From: Rhodocyclaceae bacterium
Lineage (GTDB): Bacteria > Pseudomonadota > Gammaproteobacteria > Burkholderiales > Rhodocyclaceae
Reading direction: 5' to 3'
NCBI GenBank assembly: GCA_004379165.1
Contig: NKXK01000027.1
Location: forward strand, 62,001 to 126,000
DNA: 64,000 nucleotides
How positions within the stretch are numbered: position 1 is the stretch's first letter; each line of letters opens with the position of its first letter. The translations under genes and the position numbers were made by a program. The notes beneath the pieces are model-generated. The model was not told where the DNA came from. It saw only the letters and a list, made by a program, of their open reading frames with translations, and searched no databases. Shown one piece after another: positions 15,509 through 24,091 of the stretch.

Positions 15509-17032
15509 GTGAGCGCGCTCCCTTCTTCCGCCATCGTCGCCGTTGTCGGCACCGGCGCCATGGGCGCCGGCATCGCGCAGGTCGCGGCGCAGGCCGGCCA
15601 TGTCGTGCGCCTGCTCGACAACCGGCCGGGCGCCGCACAAAAGGCCATAGCCGGCATCCGCGCCCAGTTTGCCAAAATGGTCGAGAAATCCAGGTTGACG
15701 GCAGATGCCGCGCAAGCTGCCGGTGAACGCCTGGTCGCCGTCGAGTCGCTCGCAGAACTGGCCGGCAGCGCGCTGGTCGTCGAGGCCATCGTCGAAAATC
15801 TCGAGGCCAAGCAGAAGCTTTATGCCGACCTCGAAAGCATCGTCGGCGACGACTGCATTTTCGGCACCAACACCTCGTCGATTTCCGTCACCGCCATTGG
15901 CGCCGCACTCAAGCGTCCGGAACGCCTAGCCGGCCTGCACTTCTTCAATCCGGCACCGCTGATGGCGCTGGTCGAAATCGTCTCCGGCCTCGCCACCGAC
16001 AATGCCGTCGCCGAAACGCTGTTCGCCACCGCGGCCGCGTGGGGCAAGACGCCAGTGCACGCCAAATCGACGCCGGGTTTCATCGTCAATCGCGTCGCCC
16101 GTCCCTACTACGCCGAGGCCCTGCGTCTGGCGCAGGAAGGCGCTGCCGACTACGCCACCATCGACGCCGTGATGCGCGAAGCCGGCGGTTTCCGCATGGG
16201 GCCGTTCGAGCTGATGGACATGATCGGCCACGACGTCAATTTCGCCGTCACCAATTCCGTCTGGCGCGCCTTCTACAACGACCAGCGCTTCCTGCCGTCG
16301 CTGATCCAGCAGGAACTGGTCGACGCCGGCTTCTACGGCAAGAAGACCGGCCGTGGTTTCTACGATTACCGCGACGGCGCGGAAAAACCGGCTGCGCAGA
16401 CCGAAGCCGCACAAACACCGGCCGGCAAGATCACCGTCTTCGGCGAATCCACGTTGGCCGAGTCGCTGGTCGACCGCCTGCAGCACAGCAATCTGTCCTT
16501 TAGCCGCGCACCGGATACCGATGGCCGCGTTGCCGAAATCGGCCGCGCGGCGCTCTACCTCACAGACGGCCGCAGCGCGACGCAGCGGGCAGCGGAATCC
16601 GAGGTTGCCAACACCGTCCTCATCGACCTCGCCCTCGACTACGACAAGGCAACGCGGCTGGCCATCAGCGCTGCCGAGCAGTGCGAACCGGCAGCGCTGG
16701 CCTCGGCGACCGGCCTGCTGCAGGCCGCCGGCTTTGCCGTATCGCGCTTCATGGATGTGCCGGGGCTGGCGGTGATGCGCACCGTCGCCATGCTCGCCAA
16801 CGAAGCCGCCGATGCAGTCAATCAGGGCGTCTGCTCGGAAACTGCCGCCGACTCGGCGATGCGACTCGGCGTCAATTACCCGCTCGGGCCGCTGGCCTGG
16901 GCCGACCGCATTGGTGCCGAGAATGTCTGCAACGTGCTCGCCAATCTCGGCAACTGCTATGGCGAGGATCGCTACCGCATTTCGCCGCTGATCCAGCGCG
17001 CCGTCTTTGCCGGAAGGAATATCCATGACTGA
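15509..17032 (+). CDS. paaH: PaaH, 3-hydroxyadipyl-CoA dehydrogenase
   Basis: A 507-residue 3-hydroxyacyl-CoA dehydrogenase. The Rossmann nucleotide site is VAVVGTGAMGAGIAQVAAQAGH near the N-terminus, and the catalytic His and binding segment appear in ERLAGLHFFNPAPLMALVEIV. The dehydrogenase helical domain (GFIVNRVARPYYAEALRL, GPFELMDMIGHDVN) is followed by a second copy of the small domain (PGLAVMRTVAMLANEAADAV, NYPLGPLAWADRIG), which is the layout of PaaH-type enzymes. It oxidises 3-hydroxyadipyl-CoA with NAD+. It uses a GTG start at 15509, 3 bases after paaG. Its end overlaps the paaI start by 8 bases, so translation is probably coupled. Confidence 0.92.
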   Translation: MSALPSSAIVAVVGTGAMGAGIAQVAAQAGHVVRLLDNRPGAAQKAIAGIRAQFAKMVEKSRLTADAAQAAGERLVAVESLAELAGSALVVEAIVENLEAKQKLYADLESIVGDDCIFGTNTSSISVTAIGAALKRPERLAGLHFFNPAPLMALVEIVSGLATDNAVAETLFATAAAWGKTPVHAKSTPGFIVNRVARPYYAEALRLAQEGAADYATIDAVMREAGGFRMGPFELMDMIGHDVNFAVTNSVWRAFYNDQRFLPSLIQQELVDAGFYGKKTGRGFYDYRDGAEKPAAQTEAAQTPAGKITVFGESTLAESLVDRLQHSNLSFSRAPDTDGRVAEIGRAALYLTDGRSATQRAAESEVANTVLIDLALDYDKATRLAISAAEQCEPAALASATGLLQAAGFAVSRFMDVPGLAVMRTVAMLANEAADAVNQGVCSETAADSAMRLGVNYPLGPLAWADRIGAENVCNVLANLGNCYGEDRYRISPLIQRAVFAGRNIHD

Positions 17033-17489
17033 ACCGAAACTGAGCGCCGCCGAAGCACAGGCGCTGGCAGAAGCCACGGCCGAGGCGATGTGGTCGCGCG
17101 ACCGCGCCGCGCAGGCGCTGGGCATGAAGATCGTCCGCGTCCAGCCGGGCAAGGCCCTGCTGACCATGGCGGTCCGTAGCGACATGGTCAACGGCCACCA
17201 CATCTGCCACGGCGGCATGATCTTCACGCTTGCCGACACGGCCTTTGCCTACGCCTGCAACAGCTACAACAAGAACACCGTCGCGTCGGCCTGCCACATC
17301 GACTTCCTCGCCCCGGCGAAGGAAGGCGACCTGCTGGAAGCCGAGGCCATCGAGCAGTCGGCGTCCGGGCGCACCGGCGTCTACGACATCACCGTGCGCG
17401 TCGCCGGCGGCAAGACCGTGGCGCTGTTCCGCGGCAAGTCCTATCGCATCAATGGCGAAGTCATCGCCGGCCTGCAGGCCGCCGACTAG
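17025..17489 (+). CDS. paaI: PaaI, hydroxyphenylacetyl-CoA thioesterase
   Basis: A 154-residue hotdog-fold thioesterase. The conserved catalytic region is NGHHICHGGMIFTLADTAFAYACNS near residue 62-86, with the Asp of the family in LADTAF, followed by the strand ACHIDFLAPAKEGD. PaaI releases CoA from stalled hydroxylated phenylacetyl-CoA by-products and so protects the CoA pool. ATG 17025 is preferred over an upstream frame start because GGAAGGA lies at 17012-17018. It overlaps the end of paaH by 8 bases and is 29 bases upstream of paaK, within the same strand series. Confidence 0.92.
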   Translation: MTEPKLSAAEAQALAEATAEAMWSRDRAAQALGMKIVRVQPGKALLTMAVRSDMVNGHHICHGGMIFTLADTAFAYACNSYNKNTVASACHIDFLAPAKEGDLLEAEAIEQSASGRTGVYDITVRVAGGKTVALFRGKSYRINGEVIAGLQAAD

Positions 17490-17518
17490 CCGATAAAGAC
17501 CAGAGAGAGGAGACAACC

Positions 17519-18844
17519 ATGACCGTCAAGAAACCCCTGCCCGGCGACCTGGAGCCGATCGAAACCGCCAGCCGCGACGAAATCGCCGCGCTGCAGCTCG
17601 AGCGCCTGAAGTGGTCGGTGCGCCACACCTACGACAACGTCGAGCCCTACCGCAAGAAGTGCCAGGAAAAGGGCGTACATCCCGATGACCTGAAGCAGCT
17701 GTCGGACCTCGCGAAATTCCCGTTCATGACCAAGACGGACCTGCGCGACCACTACCCGTTCGGCCTCTTCGCCGTGCCGCGCAACAAGCTCGCCCGCCTG
17801 CACGCTTCCAGCGGCACCACCGGCAAGCCGGTCGTCGTCGGCTACACGAAGAATGACCTCGACAACTGGGCCAATGTCGTTGCCCGCTCGCTGCGCGCTG
17901 CCGGCGTGCGCCCCGGCGACATGGTGCATAACGCCTACGGCTACGGCATGTTCACCGGCGGCCTCGGCGCCCACTACGGCATCGAGCGCGCCGGCTGCAT
18001 CGCCGTGCCGATGTCTGGCGGCCAGACCGAGAAGCAGGTGCAGCAGATCCTCGACTTCAAGCCGGACGCGATCATGGTCACGCCCTCGTATTCGCTGGTG
18101 ATCGCCGAGGAATTCGAGAAGCAGGGCATTGCGCCGCAGGATATTTCGCTGAAGGTCGGCATCTTCGGTGCCGAGCCCTGGGGTGAAGGCATGCGCGCCG
18201 AGATCGAGCGCAAGCTGGGCATCGACGCCATCGACATCTACGGCCTGACCGAGGTCATGGGCCCGGGCGTGGCCAACGAGTGCATCGAGACAAAGGACGG
18301 CCCGGTGATCTGGGAAGACCACTTCTACCCGGAAATCATCAACCCGGAAACCGGCGAAGTGCTGCCCGACGGCGAGGAAGGCGAGCTGGTATTCACCTCG
18401 CTGACCAAGGAGGCCTTCCCGGTCATCCGCTACCGCACCCGCGACCTGACCCGCCTGCTGCCACCGACAGCCCGTTCCTTCCGCCGCATCGGCAAGATCA
18501 CCGGCCGCTCCGACGACATGCTCATCGTGCGCGGCGTCAATGTCTTCCCGACCCAGATCGAGGAACAGATCCTGCGCGACCCGCGCCTGACCGGCAACTA
18601 CCAGATCATGCTCACCCGCGACGGCCACCTCGACAACGTCGAGATCCGCTGCGAAACGCAGCACGAACTGGCCGGCAAGCTCGCCGCCGCCGACGTGCAG
18701 CAGATCGCCAAGGAACTGCAGCACCGGATCAAGACCATCGTCGGCATCTCGACCAAGATCACGGTCATGGAATTCGATTCCATCCCGCGTACCCAGGTCG
18801 GCAAGGCCCGCCGCGTCCTCGACGAACGCCCGAAGCAAATCTGA
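17519..18844 (+). CDS. paaK: PaaK, phenylacetate-CoA ligase
   Basis: A 441-residue AMP-forming ligase. The nucleotide-binding P-loop is HASSGTTGKPVVVGYTK near residue 98, with further adenylate-forming motifs in IFGAEPWGEGMR, DAIDIYGLTEVMGPG and TRDLTRLLPP, and the C-terminal domain hinge in GRSDDMLIVRGVNVFPTQIEE. The acyl-binding N-terminus RLKWSVRHTYDNVEPYRKKC matches the phenylacetate-CoA ligase family. It forms phenylacetyl-CoA from phenylacetate, ATP and CoA and thus starts the pathway and makes the PaaX inducer. A GAGAGGAGA ribosome site lies just upstream of ATG 17519. A full palindromic copy of the dispersed repeat follows its stop codon. Confidence 0.95.
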   Translation: MTVKKPLPGDLEPIETASRDEIAALQLERLKWSVRHTYDNVEPYRKKCQEKGVHPDDLKQLSDLAKFPFMTKTDLRDHYPFGLFAVPRNKLARLHASSGTTGKPVVVGYTKNDLDNWANVVARSLRAAGVRPGDMVHNAYGYGMFTGGLGAHYGIERAGCIAVPMSGGQTEKQVQQILDFKPDAIMVTPSYSLVIAEEFEKQGIAPQDISLKVGIFGAEPWGEGMRAEIERKLGIDAIDIYGLTEVMGPGVANECIETKDGPVIWEDHFYPEIINPETGEVLPDGEEGELVFTSLTKEAFPVIRYRTRDLTRLLPPTARSFRRIGKITGRSDDMLIVRGVNVFPTQIEEQILRDPRLTGNYQIMLTRDGHLDNVEIRCETQHELAGKLAAADVQQIAKELQHRIKTIVGISTKITVMEFDSIPRTQVGKARRVLDERPKQI

Positions 18845-18848
18845 TCCC

Positions 18849-18900
18849 GTCTGCGGCAAACCCGGATTTTTGCCCGATTTCCGGGTTCACCGCAGCAGAC
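18849..18900. repeat. Full-length palindromic copy of the dispersed repeat, between paaK and paaJ
   Basis: The left arm GTCTGCGGCAAACCCGG (18849-18865) pairs with the right arm CCGGGTTCACCGCAGCAGAC (18881-18900) around a T-rich and CCCGATTT loop. It starts 4 bases after the paaK stop codon and ends 20 bases before paaJ. As RNA it should form a strong hairpin between the two genes, with no T-run of the classical terminator type. Confidence 0.9.
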
Positions 18901-18920
18901 CCTTTTCCGGAGTCCCAAGC

Positions 18921-20126
18921 ATGACCCAAGCCTATATCTGCGACGCCATCCGCACTCCCATCGGCCGCTACGGCGGTGCGCTGGCCGGCGTGCGCGCCGA
19001 CGACCTCGGCGCCATCCCGCTCAAGGCGCTGATGGAACGCAATCCGAATGTCGACTGGACCGCCGTCGACGACATCATCTACGGCTGCGCCAACCAGGCC
19101 GGCGAAGACAACCGCAACGTCGCCCGCATGTCCGGCCTGCTCGCCGGCCTGCCGATCGAGGTGCCGGGCACCACGGTCAACCGCCTGTGCGGTTCCGGCA
19201 TGGATGCCATCGGCCTCGCTGCCCGTTCGATCAAGGCCGGCGAAACCGCGCTGATGATCGCCGGTGGCGTCGAAAGCATGTCGCGCGCGCCCTTCGTCAT
19301 GGGCAAGGCCGAATCGGCCTTCTCGCGGCAGGCCGCCATCTACGACACGACCATCGGCTGGCGCTTCGCCAACCCGCTGATGAAGAAGCTGTACGAAACG
19401 CACTCGATGCCGCAGACGGCCGACAACGTCGCTGCCGAATTCAACATCGGCCGCGCCGATCAGGATGCCTTCGCCGTCCGTTCGCAGCAGCGCTGGGGTG
19501 CCGCCGATGCCGCCGGCCGTTTTGCCGACGAGCTGGTGCCGGTGATCATCCCGCAGAAGAAGGGCGACCCGAAGGTGGTCAATCGCGACGAGCACCCGCG
19601 CCCGCAAACGACGCTGGAAGACCTCGCCAAGCTCAAGGGCGTGAACGGCCCGGAACTGAGTGTCACGGCCGGCAACGCCTCCGGAGTCAATGACGGCGCC
19701 TGCGCGCTGCTGATTGCCTCCGATGCTGCCGCCACCCAGTACGGCCTGACGCCGCGCGCCCGCGTCGTCGGCATGGCCACCGCCGGCGTGCCGCCGCGCA
19801 TCATGGGCTTCGGACCGGCCCCGGCCGTCAAAAAGGTGCTGGCGCAGACCGGCCTGACGCTGGCGCAGATGGACGTCATCGAACTCAACGAAGCATTTGC
19901 CGCGCAGGCACTGGCCGTGCTGCGCGACCTTGGCCTCCCCGACGACGCCGCCCACGTGAACCCGAACGGCGGCGCCATCGCGTTGGGCCACCCGCTGGGC
20001 ATGAGCGGCGCCCGCCTGGTGACGACGGCGATGTACGAACTGCACCGCCGTGGCGGCCGCTACGCCCTGTGCACCATGTGCATCGGCGTCGGCCAGGGGA
20101 TTGCCATGGTCATCGAGCGCGTCTGA
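18921..20126 (+). CDS. paaJ: PaaJ, 3-oxoadipyl-CoA / 3-oxo-5,6-dehydrosuberyl-CoA thiolase
   Basis: A 401-residue thiolase. The acyl-accepting Cys is in VNRLCGSGMDAIGLAARSI near residue 90, the conserved His is in NPNGGAIALGHPLGMSGARL near 355, and the second catalytic Cys is in ALCTMCIGVGQGIAMV near 385. MTQAYICDAIRTPIGRYGG is the usual start. This subfamily carries out both thiolytic steps of the paa pathway, giving acetyl-CoA and succinyl-CoA. The start at ATG 18921 is chosen by homology; an earlier in-frame ATG at 18870 lies inside the repeat element. The gene follows paaK after the hairpin repeat and is the last paa gene before the binding-protein gene. Confidence 0.93.
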   Translation: MTQAYICDAIRTPIGRYGGALAGVRADDLGAIPLKALMERNPNVDWTAVDDIIYGCANQAGEDNRNVARMSGLLAGLPIEVPGTTVNRLCGSGMDAIGLAARSIKAGETALMIAGGVESMSRAPFVMGKAESAFSRQAAIYDTTIGWRFANPLMKKLYETHSMPQTADNVAAEFNIGRADQDAFAVRSQQRWGAADAAGRFADELVPVIIPQKKGDPKVVNRDEHPRPQTTLEDLAKLKGVNGPELSVTAGNASGVNDGACALLIASDAAATQYGLTPRARVVGMATAGVPPRIMGFGPAPAVKKVLAQTGLTLAQMDVIELNEAFAAQALAVLRDLGLPDDAAHVNPNGGAIALGHPLGMSGARLVTTAMYELHRRGGRYALCTMCIGVGQGIAMVIERV

Positions 20127-20136
20127 TCGCCTGATG

Positions 20137-20148
20137 AAAGCGATACAA
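20137..20148 (+). promoter_or_regulatory. GATACA motif upstream of the livK-like gene
   Basis: AAAGCGATACAA here is identical, over 12 bases, to the reverse complement of 12647-12658 in the diiron/paaN control region. It lies in a 122-base AT-rich spacer that probably contains the promoter of the binding-protein and paaA-F genes. A TTGATTCC segment occurs further downstream. It is a candidate PaaX operator. Confidence 0.45.
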
Positions 20149-20248
20149 CATAAAAATTTTTCAACAATTTTTTGAATGACTTGTTTCTTTTTTCCATAAT
20201 TGATTCCATAATCCGTAACACAACGATCCAAACGGAGGAGACAAACCC

Positions 20249-21394
20249 ATGAAGCAAACGATGAAGAAACTGGTGGCCGGTGCTGCCCTCACCCTCGCCG
20301 CTTTCGGTGCCATCGCTGCCGATCCGATCAAGATCGGTTCCGTGCTGTCGGTGACCGGCCCCGCCGCCTTCCTCGGCGACCCGGAGCTGAAGACGCTGCA
20401 GATGTACGTCGAGGACATCAACAAGAAGGGCGGCGTGCTCGGCCGCCAGCTGCAACTCGTTCATTACGACGATGGCAGCGACGCCAACAAGGCCAACGGC
20501 TTCGCCAAGCGCCTGATTGACGACGACAAGGTCGACGTCATCGTCGGCGGCACCACCACCGGTGCCACGATGTCGATGGTGCCGCTGGTCGAAAAAGCCG
20601 GCGTCCCCTTCGTCTCGCTGGCGGGCGCAGTGGTCATCATCGAGCCGGTCAAGAAGTTCGTCTTCAAAACCCCGCACACCGACCGCATGGCCGCTGAAAA
20701 GGTCTTCGAGGACATGAAGAAGCGCGGCATCACCAAGGTCGCCCTGCTCTCCGAGACGTCCGGTTTCGGCCAGTCCGGCAAGAAGGAAACCGAAGGCGTC
20801 GCTGCCAAGTACGGCATCACGCTGGTCGCCAGCGAGACCTACGGTCCGAAAGACACTGACATGAGCCCGCAGCTGACCAAAATCAAGACCACCCCGGGCG
20901 TTCAGGGCGTGTTCATCTTCGGTCTCGGCCAGGGCCCGGCGATTGCCACCAAGAACTACAAGCAACTGGGCATCACGCTGCCGCTGTACCACGCCCACGG
21001 CGTCGCCTCCGAAGAGTTCATCAAGCTCGCCGGCCCGGCAGCCGAAGGTGTCCGCCTGCCGGCCGCCGCGCTGCTCGTCGCCGACAAGCTCGACGCCAAG
21101 GATCCGCAGAAGCCGGTCGTTACCGCCTACACCAAAGCTTTCCAAGAGAAGTGGAAGACCGACGTCTCCTCCTTCGGCGGCCATGCCTATGACGGCCTGA
21201 TGATCGCGGTCGAAGCCATCAAGCGCGCCAAGTCCACCGACAAGGCCGCCGTCCGCGATGCCATCGAAGCCACCAAGGGCTATGTCGGCACCGGCGGTGT
21301 CGTGAATATGTCCGCAACCGACCATATGGGCCTCGACCTCTCGGCCTTCCGTATGCTCGAAATCAAGAACGGCGACTGGACCCTGGCCCAGTAA
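20249..21394 (+). CDS. LivK-type periplasmic substrate-binding protein of an ABC importer
   Basis: A 381-residue exported binding protein. Residues 1-24 form a signal peptide (KKLVAGAALTLAAFGAIAA then DPIKIG). The mature part opens with the family pattern IKIGSVLSVTGPAAFLGDPELKTLQMYVEDINKKGG and continues with VIVGGTTTGATMSMVPLVEKAGVPFVSLAG, typical of type I periplasmic-binding folds for branched-chain and aromatic acids. The ribosome site GGAGGAG is clear. It has no permease genes beside it; the likely partners are livHMGF at 1752-5663. Being directly upstream of paaABCDE, it most likely captures phenylacetate or a closely related aromatic acid in the periplasm. Confidence 0.92.
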   Translation: MKQTMKKLVAGAALTLAAFGAIAADPIKIGSVLSVTGPAAFLGDPELKTLQMYVEDINKKGGVLGRQLQLVHYDDGSDANKANGFAKRLIDDDKVDVIVGGTTTGATMSMVPLVEKAGVPFVSLAGAVVIIEPVKKFVFKTPHTDRMAAEKVFEDMKKRGITKVALLSETSGFGQSGKKETEGVAAKYGITLVASETYGPKDTDMSPQLTKIKTTPGVQGVFIFGLGQGPAIATKNYKQLGITLPLYHAHGVASEEFIKLAGPAAEGVRLPAAALLVADKLDAKDPQKPVVTAYTKAFQEKWKTDVSSFGGHAYDGLMIAVEAIKRAKSTDKAAVRDAIEATKGYVGTGGVVNMSATDHMGLDLSAFRMLEIKNGDWTLAQ

Positions 21395-21404
21395 GCAGTC
21401 AGCT

Positions 21405-21435
21405 CCGGGTGGCCGCCCATCGGCGCACCACCCGG
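21405..21435 (+). other. Stem-loop between the binding-protein gene and paaA
   Basis: CCGGGTGG (21405-21412) pairs perfectly with CCACCCGG (21428-21435) around a 15-base loop. It lies 11 bases after the binding-protein stop codon and has no T-run behind it. It may be an mRNA-stabilising or processing structure that lets the abundant binding protein be made in excess over the downstream enzymes. Confidence 0.55.
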
Positions 21436-21481
21436 ATCAGGCCGGAACAGGCCACCGTCATTACCCCGACAGGAGCAGATC

Positions 21482-22495
21482 ATGTACACACAGTCATTCA
21501 ATGTTCCCGACGCGCCCGGCGGAAAGACCGTCCCGCTGACCCAACCGATCGAAGACCCAGCACGGCAGGCTGCCTTCGATGCGCGCATCGACGCCGACGG
21601 TCGGATCGAACCCCAGGACTGGATGCCCGACGCCTATCGCCGGACACTGGTCCGCCAGATCAGCCAGCACGCGCACAGCGAGATCGTCGGCATGTTGCCG
21701 GAGGGGAACTGGATTTCCCGCGCCCCCAGCCTGAAGCGCAAGGCCATCCTGATCGCAAAAGTGCAGGACGAGGGCGGCCACGGGCTATACCTGTATTCCG
21801 CCGCCGAAACGCTGGGCACCAGCCGCGACCAGATGCTCGAAGGCCTGCACAGCGGTCGGGCCAAGTACAGCTCGATTTTCAATTACCCGACCCTGACCTG
21901 GGCGGACGTCGGCGTGATCGGCTGGCTGGTCGATGGCGCCGCCATCATGAATCAGGTGCCGCTCTGCCGATGCTCCTACGGCCCTTACGCCCGGGCGATG
22001 GTCCGTGTCTGCAAGGAGGAATCCTTCCATCAGCGCCAGGGTTATGAAGCGCTGCTGGTAATGATGGGGGGCACCGAGGAACAGAAAGCCATGGTCCAGG
22101 ATGCCGTCAACCGCTGGTGGTGGAAGTGCCTGGCGATGTTCGGGCCGCCCGATGCCGACAGCCCGAACAGTGTGCAGGGCATGCGTTGGGGTATCAAGCG
22201 CGTGAGCAACGACGAGTTGCGCCAGAAATTTGTCGACGCCACCGTACCGCAAGCCAAAGTGCTCGGCGTCACGCTGCCGGACCCCGACCTCAAGTGGAAC
22301 GAAGCGCGCCAACACTACGATTATGGCCAGATTGACTGGGCTGAGTTCTGGGAAACCGTCAACGGCAATGGTCCGTGCAACAAGGAACGTCTGGCAACCC
22401 GCGTCAAGGCACACAACGATGGCCAGTGGGTGCGCGATGCCGCCCTGGCTCACGCCCGCAAACAACAGGAACGCCGCATGAAGGAGGCCGCATGA
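21482..22495 (+). CDS. paaA: PaaA, catalytic subunit of phenylacetyl-CoA 1,2-epoxidase
   Basis: A 337-residue diiron oxygenase subunit. The bacterial multicomponent fold is shown by [20 protein letters not shown] (ExxH of the first iron half, near residue 103) and [19 protein letters not shown] (ExxH of the second half, near 183), with the upstream Glu in [17 protein letters not shown]. This is the active-site subunit that epoxidises the ring of phenylacetyl-CoA with O2. It overlaps paaB by 4 bases (ATGA), and the genes paaABCDE then follow in order with tight spacing, so they form one operon. The GAGCAG sequence before ATG 21482 is a weak ribosome site. Confidence 0.95.
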   Translation: MYTQSFNVPDAPGGKTVPLTQPIEDPARQAAFDARIDADGRIEPQDWMPDAYRRTLVRQISQHAHSEIVGMLPEGNWISRAPSLKRKAILIAKVQDEGGHGLYLYSAAETLGTSRDQMLEGLHSGRAKYSSIFNYPTLTWADVGVIGWLVDGAAIMNQVPLCRCSYGPYARAMVRVCKEESFHQRQGYEALLVMMGGTEEQKAMVQDAVNRWWWKCLAMFGPPDADSPNSVQGMRWGIKRVSNDELRQKFVDATVPQAKVLGVTLPDPDLKWNEARQHYDYGQIDWAEFWETVNGNGPCNKERLATRVKAHNDGQWVRDAALAHARKQQERRMKEAA

Positions 22496-22785
22496 GCACC
22501 GCACTGAAAGAATGGCCGCTTTGGGAAGTATTCGTTCGCAGCAAGCAAGGCCTGGAACACAAGCATTGCGGCAGCCTGCATGCCGCCGATGCCGCACAGG
22601 CGCTGGACATGGCCCGCGACGTTTACACGCGGCGCCAGGAAGGCGTCAGTATCTGGGTCGTCGAGTCGAAGGCTATCACCGCAAGCAATCCGGATGACAA
22701 AGGCGAACTGTTCGACCCGGCCGCGGACAAGATCTACCGCCATCCGACCTTCTACGAGATCCCCGAAGAAGTGGGGCACATGTAA
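22492..22785 (+). CDS. paaB: PaaB, phenylacetyl-CoA epoxidase subunit
   Basis: A 97-residue subunit of the epoxidase complex. It opens with [27 protein letters not shown] and has [21 protein letters not shown] and a [12 protein letters not shown]-terminus, all typical of the family. PaaB bridges PaaA-PaaC units in the complex and has no metal centre of its own. It begins within the stop codon of paaA (ATGA overlap) and ends within the start of paaC (TAATG), which points to translational coupling and equal synthesis of the subunits. The longer in-frame ORF beginning at 22375 is a shadow of paaA. Confidence 0.94.
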   Translation: MSTALKEWPLWEVFVRSKQGLEHKHCGSLHAADAAQALDMARDVYTRRQEGVSIWVVESKAITASNPDDKGELFDPAADKIYRHPTFYEIPEEVGHM

Positions 22786-23567
22786 TGAGCGCAGCAACCG
22801 ACTACCTGCTGCACCTCGCCGACAATGCCCTGGTCCTCGGCCAGCGCAATGCCGAGTGGTGCGGACATGGCCCGATCCTTGAAGAAGACATTGCACTAGC
22901 AAACGTCAGTCTCGACCTCATCGGCCAAGCCAGACTGCTCTACCAATTGGTCGCCACACTCAAAGGCGGTGACTGCACCGAGGACAAGCTGGCCTACTTC
23001 CGCGACACGCACGAGTTCCGAAACTACACACTGCTCGAACTGCCCCACCGTGGCCCGCTTTCCGGCTATGCGCAGGGCGACCTCGATTACAGCACGACCA
23101 TCGTCCGCAATTTCCTCTACAGCGCGCTGATGGCGCTGCTCTGGGAGGCGCTGGAAAAGTCGGCCAATGCCGATCTGGCAGCGATTGCCGCCAAGTCGCA
23201 GAAAGAGGTGCGCTACCACCTCCGTCATGCTCGTGACTGGCTGGTCCGTTTCGGCGACGGCACCGACGAGTCGCATGCCCGGGCTCAGGCATCGCTCGAT
23301 CATCTCTTCGCCTACACCCAGGAATTCTGGGCGCACAGTCCGGCGGAAGCGGCGGCCATCGAAGCCGGGATCGGCGTCGACGTCAGGACATTGCAGGCTG
23401 ACTGGGATGCCATCGTCGACGCGGCACTGGCGGAGGCGACGCTGGTGCGCCCCGCGGTCGGCGGCTACGTCACGCTAGGCAAGCAGGGTATCCATTCCGA
23501 GCATCTAGGCTTCTTGCTCGCCGAGATGCAAAGCCTCGCCCGCGCCCACCCGAACGGAGCATGGTAA
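22785..23567 (+). CDS. paaC: PaaC, structural subunit of phenylacetyl-CoA epoxidase
   Basis: A 260-residue ferritin-like subunit. It shows AEWCGHGPILEEDIALANVSLDLIGQARLLY near the N-terminus, FLYSALMALLWEALEKSANADLAAIAAKSQKEVRYHLRHARDWLVRFGDG in the middle, and a C-terminal LGFLLAEMQSLARAHPNGAW. This is the pattern of PaaC, which pairs with PaaA but does not itself carry out catalysis. Start and stop are joined to paaB (TAATG) and lie 4 bases before paaD. Length and sequence match the family. Confidence 0.95.
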   Translation: MSAATDYLLHLADNALVLGQRNAEWCGHGPILEEDIALANVSLDLIGQARLLYQLVATLKGGDCTEDKLAYFRDTHEFRNYTLLELPHRGPLSGYAQGDLDYSTTIVRNFLYSALMALLWEALEKSANADLAAIAAKSQKEVRYHLRHARDWLVRFGDGTDESHARAQASLDHLFAYTQEFWAHSPAEAAAIEAGIGVDVRTLQADWDAIVDAALAEATLVRPAVGGYVTLGKQGIHSEHLGFLLAEMQSLARAHPNGAW

Positions 23568-23571
23568 GGCC

Positions 23572-24072
23572 GTGACAACGACCATCGAGGCTGCCTGGTC
23601 CGCGCTCGAGCAGCTCACCGATCCGGAAATTCCTGTCATTTCGCTGCGCGAACTCGGCATCCTGCGAGATGTTCGCCACGGGCCGGACGGCCTCGAGGTG
23701 GTCATCACCCCGACCTACAGTGGCTGCCCCGCGATGGGGCAGATTGAGGACGATGTGCGGTCAACGCTCGAAACGGCGGGGATTCCGGCACGCGTCATCA
23801 CTCAGCTGGCGCCCGCCTGGACAACCGACTGGATGAGCGAGAGCGGCAAGGAGAAACTGCGCGCATACGGCATCGCCCCGCCCCACGAGACCCCGGCCCG
23901 CCACAATGTGGTCCGCTTCATCGCCAAGCCCGCCCAAGCCGAAACCGTACCCTGTCCGCACTGCGGTTCTGCCAACACGGTCGAGAGCTCGCATTTTGGC
24001 TCCACAGCCTGCAAGGCGCTTTACAAGTGCCAGGACTGCCAGGAGCCGTTCGACTATTTCAAGCCCTATTGA
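23572..24072 (+). CDS. paaD: PaaD, phenylacetyl-CoA epoxidase assembly protein
   Basis: A 166-residue protein with an N-terminal DUF59 (MIP18-like) domain, shown by LTDPEIPVISLRELGILRDV and TYSGCPAMGQIEDDV, and a C-terminal zinc-ribbon-like tail with C-P-H-C-G and C-Q-D-C motifs plus a lone upstream Cys (VPCPHCGSANTVESSHFG, CKALYKCQDCQ). The DUF59 part relates it to iron-sulphur cluster and metal-centre assembly factors, so it most likely helps load iron into the epoxidase. It starts with GTG at 23572, 4 bases after paaC, and lies 19 bases before paaE. Confidence 0.92.
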   Translation: MTTTIEAAWSALEQLTDPEIPVISLRELGILRDVRHGPDGLEVVITPTYSGCPAMGQIEDDVRSTLETAGIPARVITQLAPAWTTDWMSESGKEKLRAYGIAPPHETPARHNVVRFIAKPAQAETVPCPHCGSANTVESSHFGSTACKALYKCQDCQEPFDYFKPY

Positions 24073-24091
24073 GCAACGGAGCCCCAACGTC

